From positions 1 through 51,834 of the forward strand of contig CBDEFQ010000008.1 of assembly GCA_965237485.1 (NCBI GenBank): a stretch of DNA of 51,834 nt, in the 5' to 3' direction. This DNA is from JAAELZ01 sp965237485. Lineage in GTDB: Bacteria; Pseudomonadota; Gammaproteobacteria; Arenicellales; Poriferihabitantaceae. Position 1 is the stretch's first letter, and the number at the start of each line of letters is the position of its first letter. The translations under genes were made by a program, and so were the position numbers. Positions 51,397 to 51,834 of the stretch are shown here, piece by piece. The notes below the pieces were generated by a model. That model did not search any database. It worked only from the letters and a program-made list of their open reading frames with translations, and was not told where the DNA came from.

Positions 51397-51589
51397 TCAC
51401 CATTGGGGAGCGTATCGCTGCTCCCACAAACCCCATCGACCTGAGCTTGGAGAAGTGCCTCTCCATCAGAACTAGCCATGCACCAACCGTTCGCCGTTTG
51501 GATACCGTGAGCGTTTCGCTTATGGAGGAAATTGGGTAGTGAGTTAGGGCAACTCATATGGGTATTGCAGGAAGAGCGCACCCAATTAT
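51397..51589. other. Unassigned stretch
   Basis: An open forward frame reads IGERIAAPTNPIDLSLEKCL and SIRTSHAPTVRRLDTVSV to a stop at about 51537, which I do not recognise and which has no start. Possibly a gene fragment. Confidence 0.35.
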
Positions 51590-51751
51590 CCTAGATAAAT
51601 CAGTTAAACGCGGAAAAGACATGTAAGCAATTGAAGTGCATAGTGAAATCAAAAAAGTCGCGGTCACCTTATTGGTGATAAGGTTTTTTTGATTTTGCTA
51701 GGTGCATCAAGAGCTTGCATGGACTTTCGTGTTTTAACTGATTTATCTAGG
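51590..51751 (-). repeat. MITE copy 4 with 5-bp target duplication
   Basis: Complete 162-bp copy in reverse orientation relative to the others. ATTAT flanks it on both sides (51584-51588/89 and 51752-51756), indicating a 5-bp duplication. Confidence 0.9.
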
Positions 51752-51834
51752 ATTATGCAGACCGTGCCATTGATGTTTCGGAGAGCCGCTTTAATGCCGT
51801 GCTAATAAACGTTACCGCATTATTTATATCGTCG

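Overview
The window looks like a rearranged accessory region, probably a plasmid or plasmid-derived island, from a gammaproteobacterium. The reasons are the plasmid initiator families, ArdA, the HigBA, MazEF, StbDE and Fic modules, the IS families, and a moderate-to-low GC content that changes from block to block. No rRNA, tRNA or housekeeping gene is visible. I cannot name the genus.

Layout. (1) 1-7870: left half of a DNA phosphorothioation (PT) defence island of the Ssp type. sspA (cysteine desulfurase, partial) is divergent from a tightly packed operon sspB (DUF4007) - sspC (ATPase) - sspD (PP-loop sulfotransfer ATPase) - GIY-YIG-like gene - DndB-like DGQHR gene. (2) 7870-17039: a roughly 9.2-kb plasmid block inserted in the DGQHR gene. 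It carries the end of one plasmid initiator with its origin, a second replicon with a RepA_C-type initiator, a ParA/ribbon-helix-helix partition locus, HigBA, a third truncated initiator with iterons, and a Fic toxin-antitoxin remnant. (3) 17040-21969: right half of the island: the DGQHR C-terminus, then SF2 helicase - GHKL ATPase - PLD-family nuclease, in the place expected for the restriction or effector arm. (4) 21990-35054: ArdA cut by an IS21 element that itself holds an IS256 and a MITE; then MazEF, a largely intact iteron replicon (ParA - accessory - Rep - nine iterons), a decayed methyltransferase and a second IS21. (5) 35090-44730: StbDE, a TnpB remnant, IS256, IS3 and IS4 elements, and two glycosyltransferase genes or remnants. 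(6) 44738-51834: a ParAB locus, phage and Tn3 debris, a CRISPR-like array without cas genes, and several non-coding repeat families.

How it works together. SspA and SspD would supply and activate sulfur, SspB nicks DNA and SspC supplies ATP-driven function. The helicase/GHKL/PLD cassette would attack unmodified DNA. The DGQHR gene is broken three ways: a one-base frameshift, loss of its C-terminus to the insertion, and an in-frame fusion to a plasmid initiator tail. So the PT genes look intact in sequence while a probable regulator is disrupted.

The most unusual items are the split PT island; the small array of 36-bp repeats with 28-31-bp spacers, whose repeats end in a promoter-like TATACT, plus diverged antisense repeat copies followed by terminator-like palindromes (possible tracrRNA loci); and a ribbon-helix-helix/VbhA-like fusion antitoxin with the Fic-inhibition motif. 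At least three, probably four, different replication modules are stacked in one molecule.
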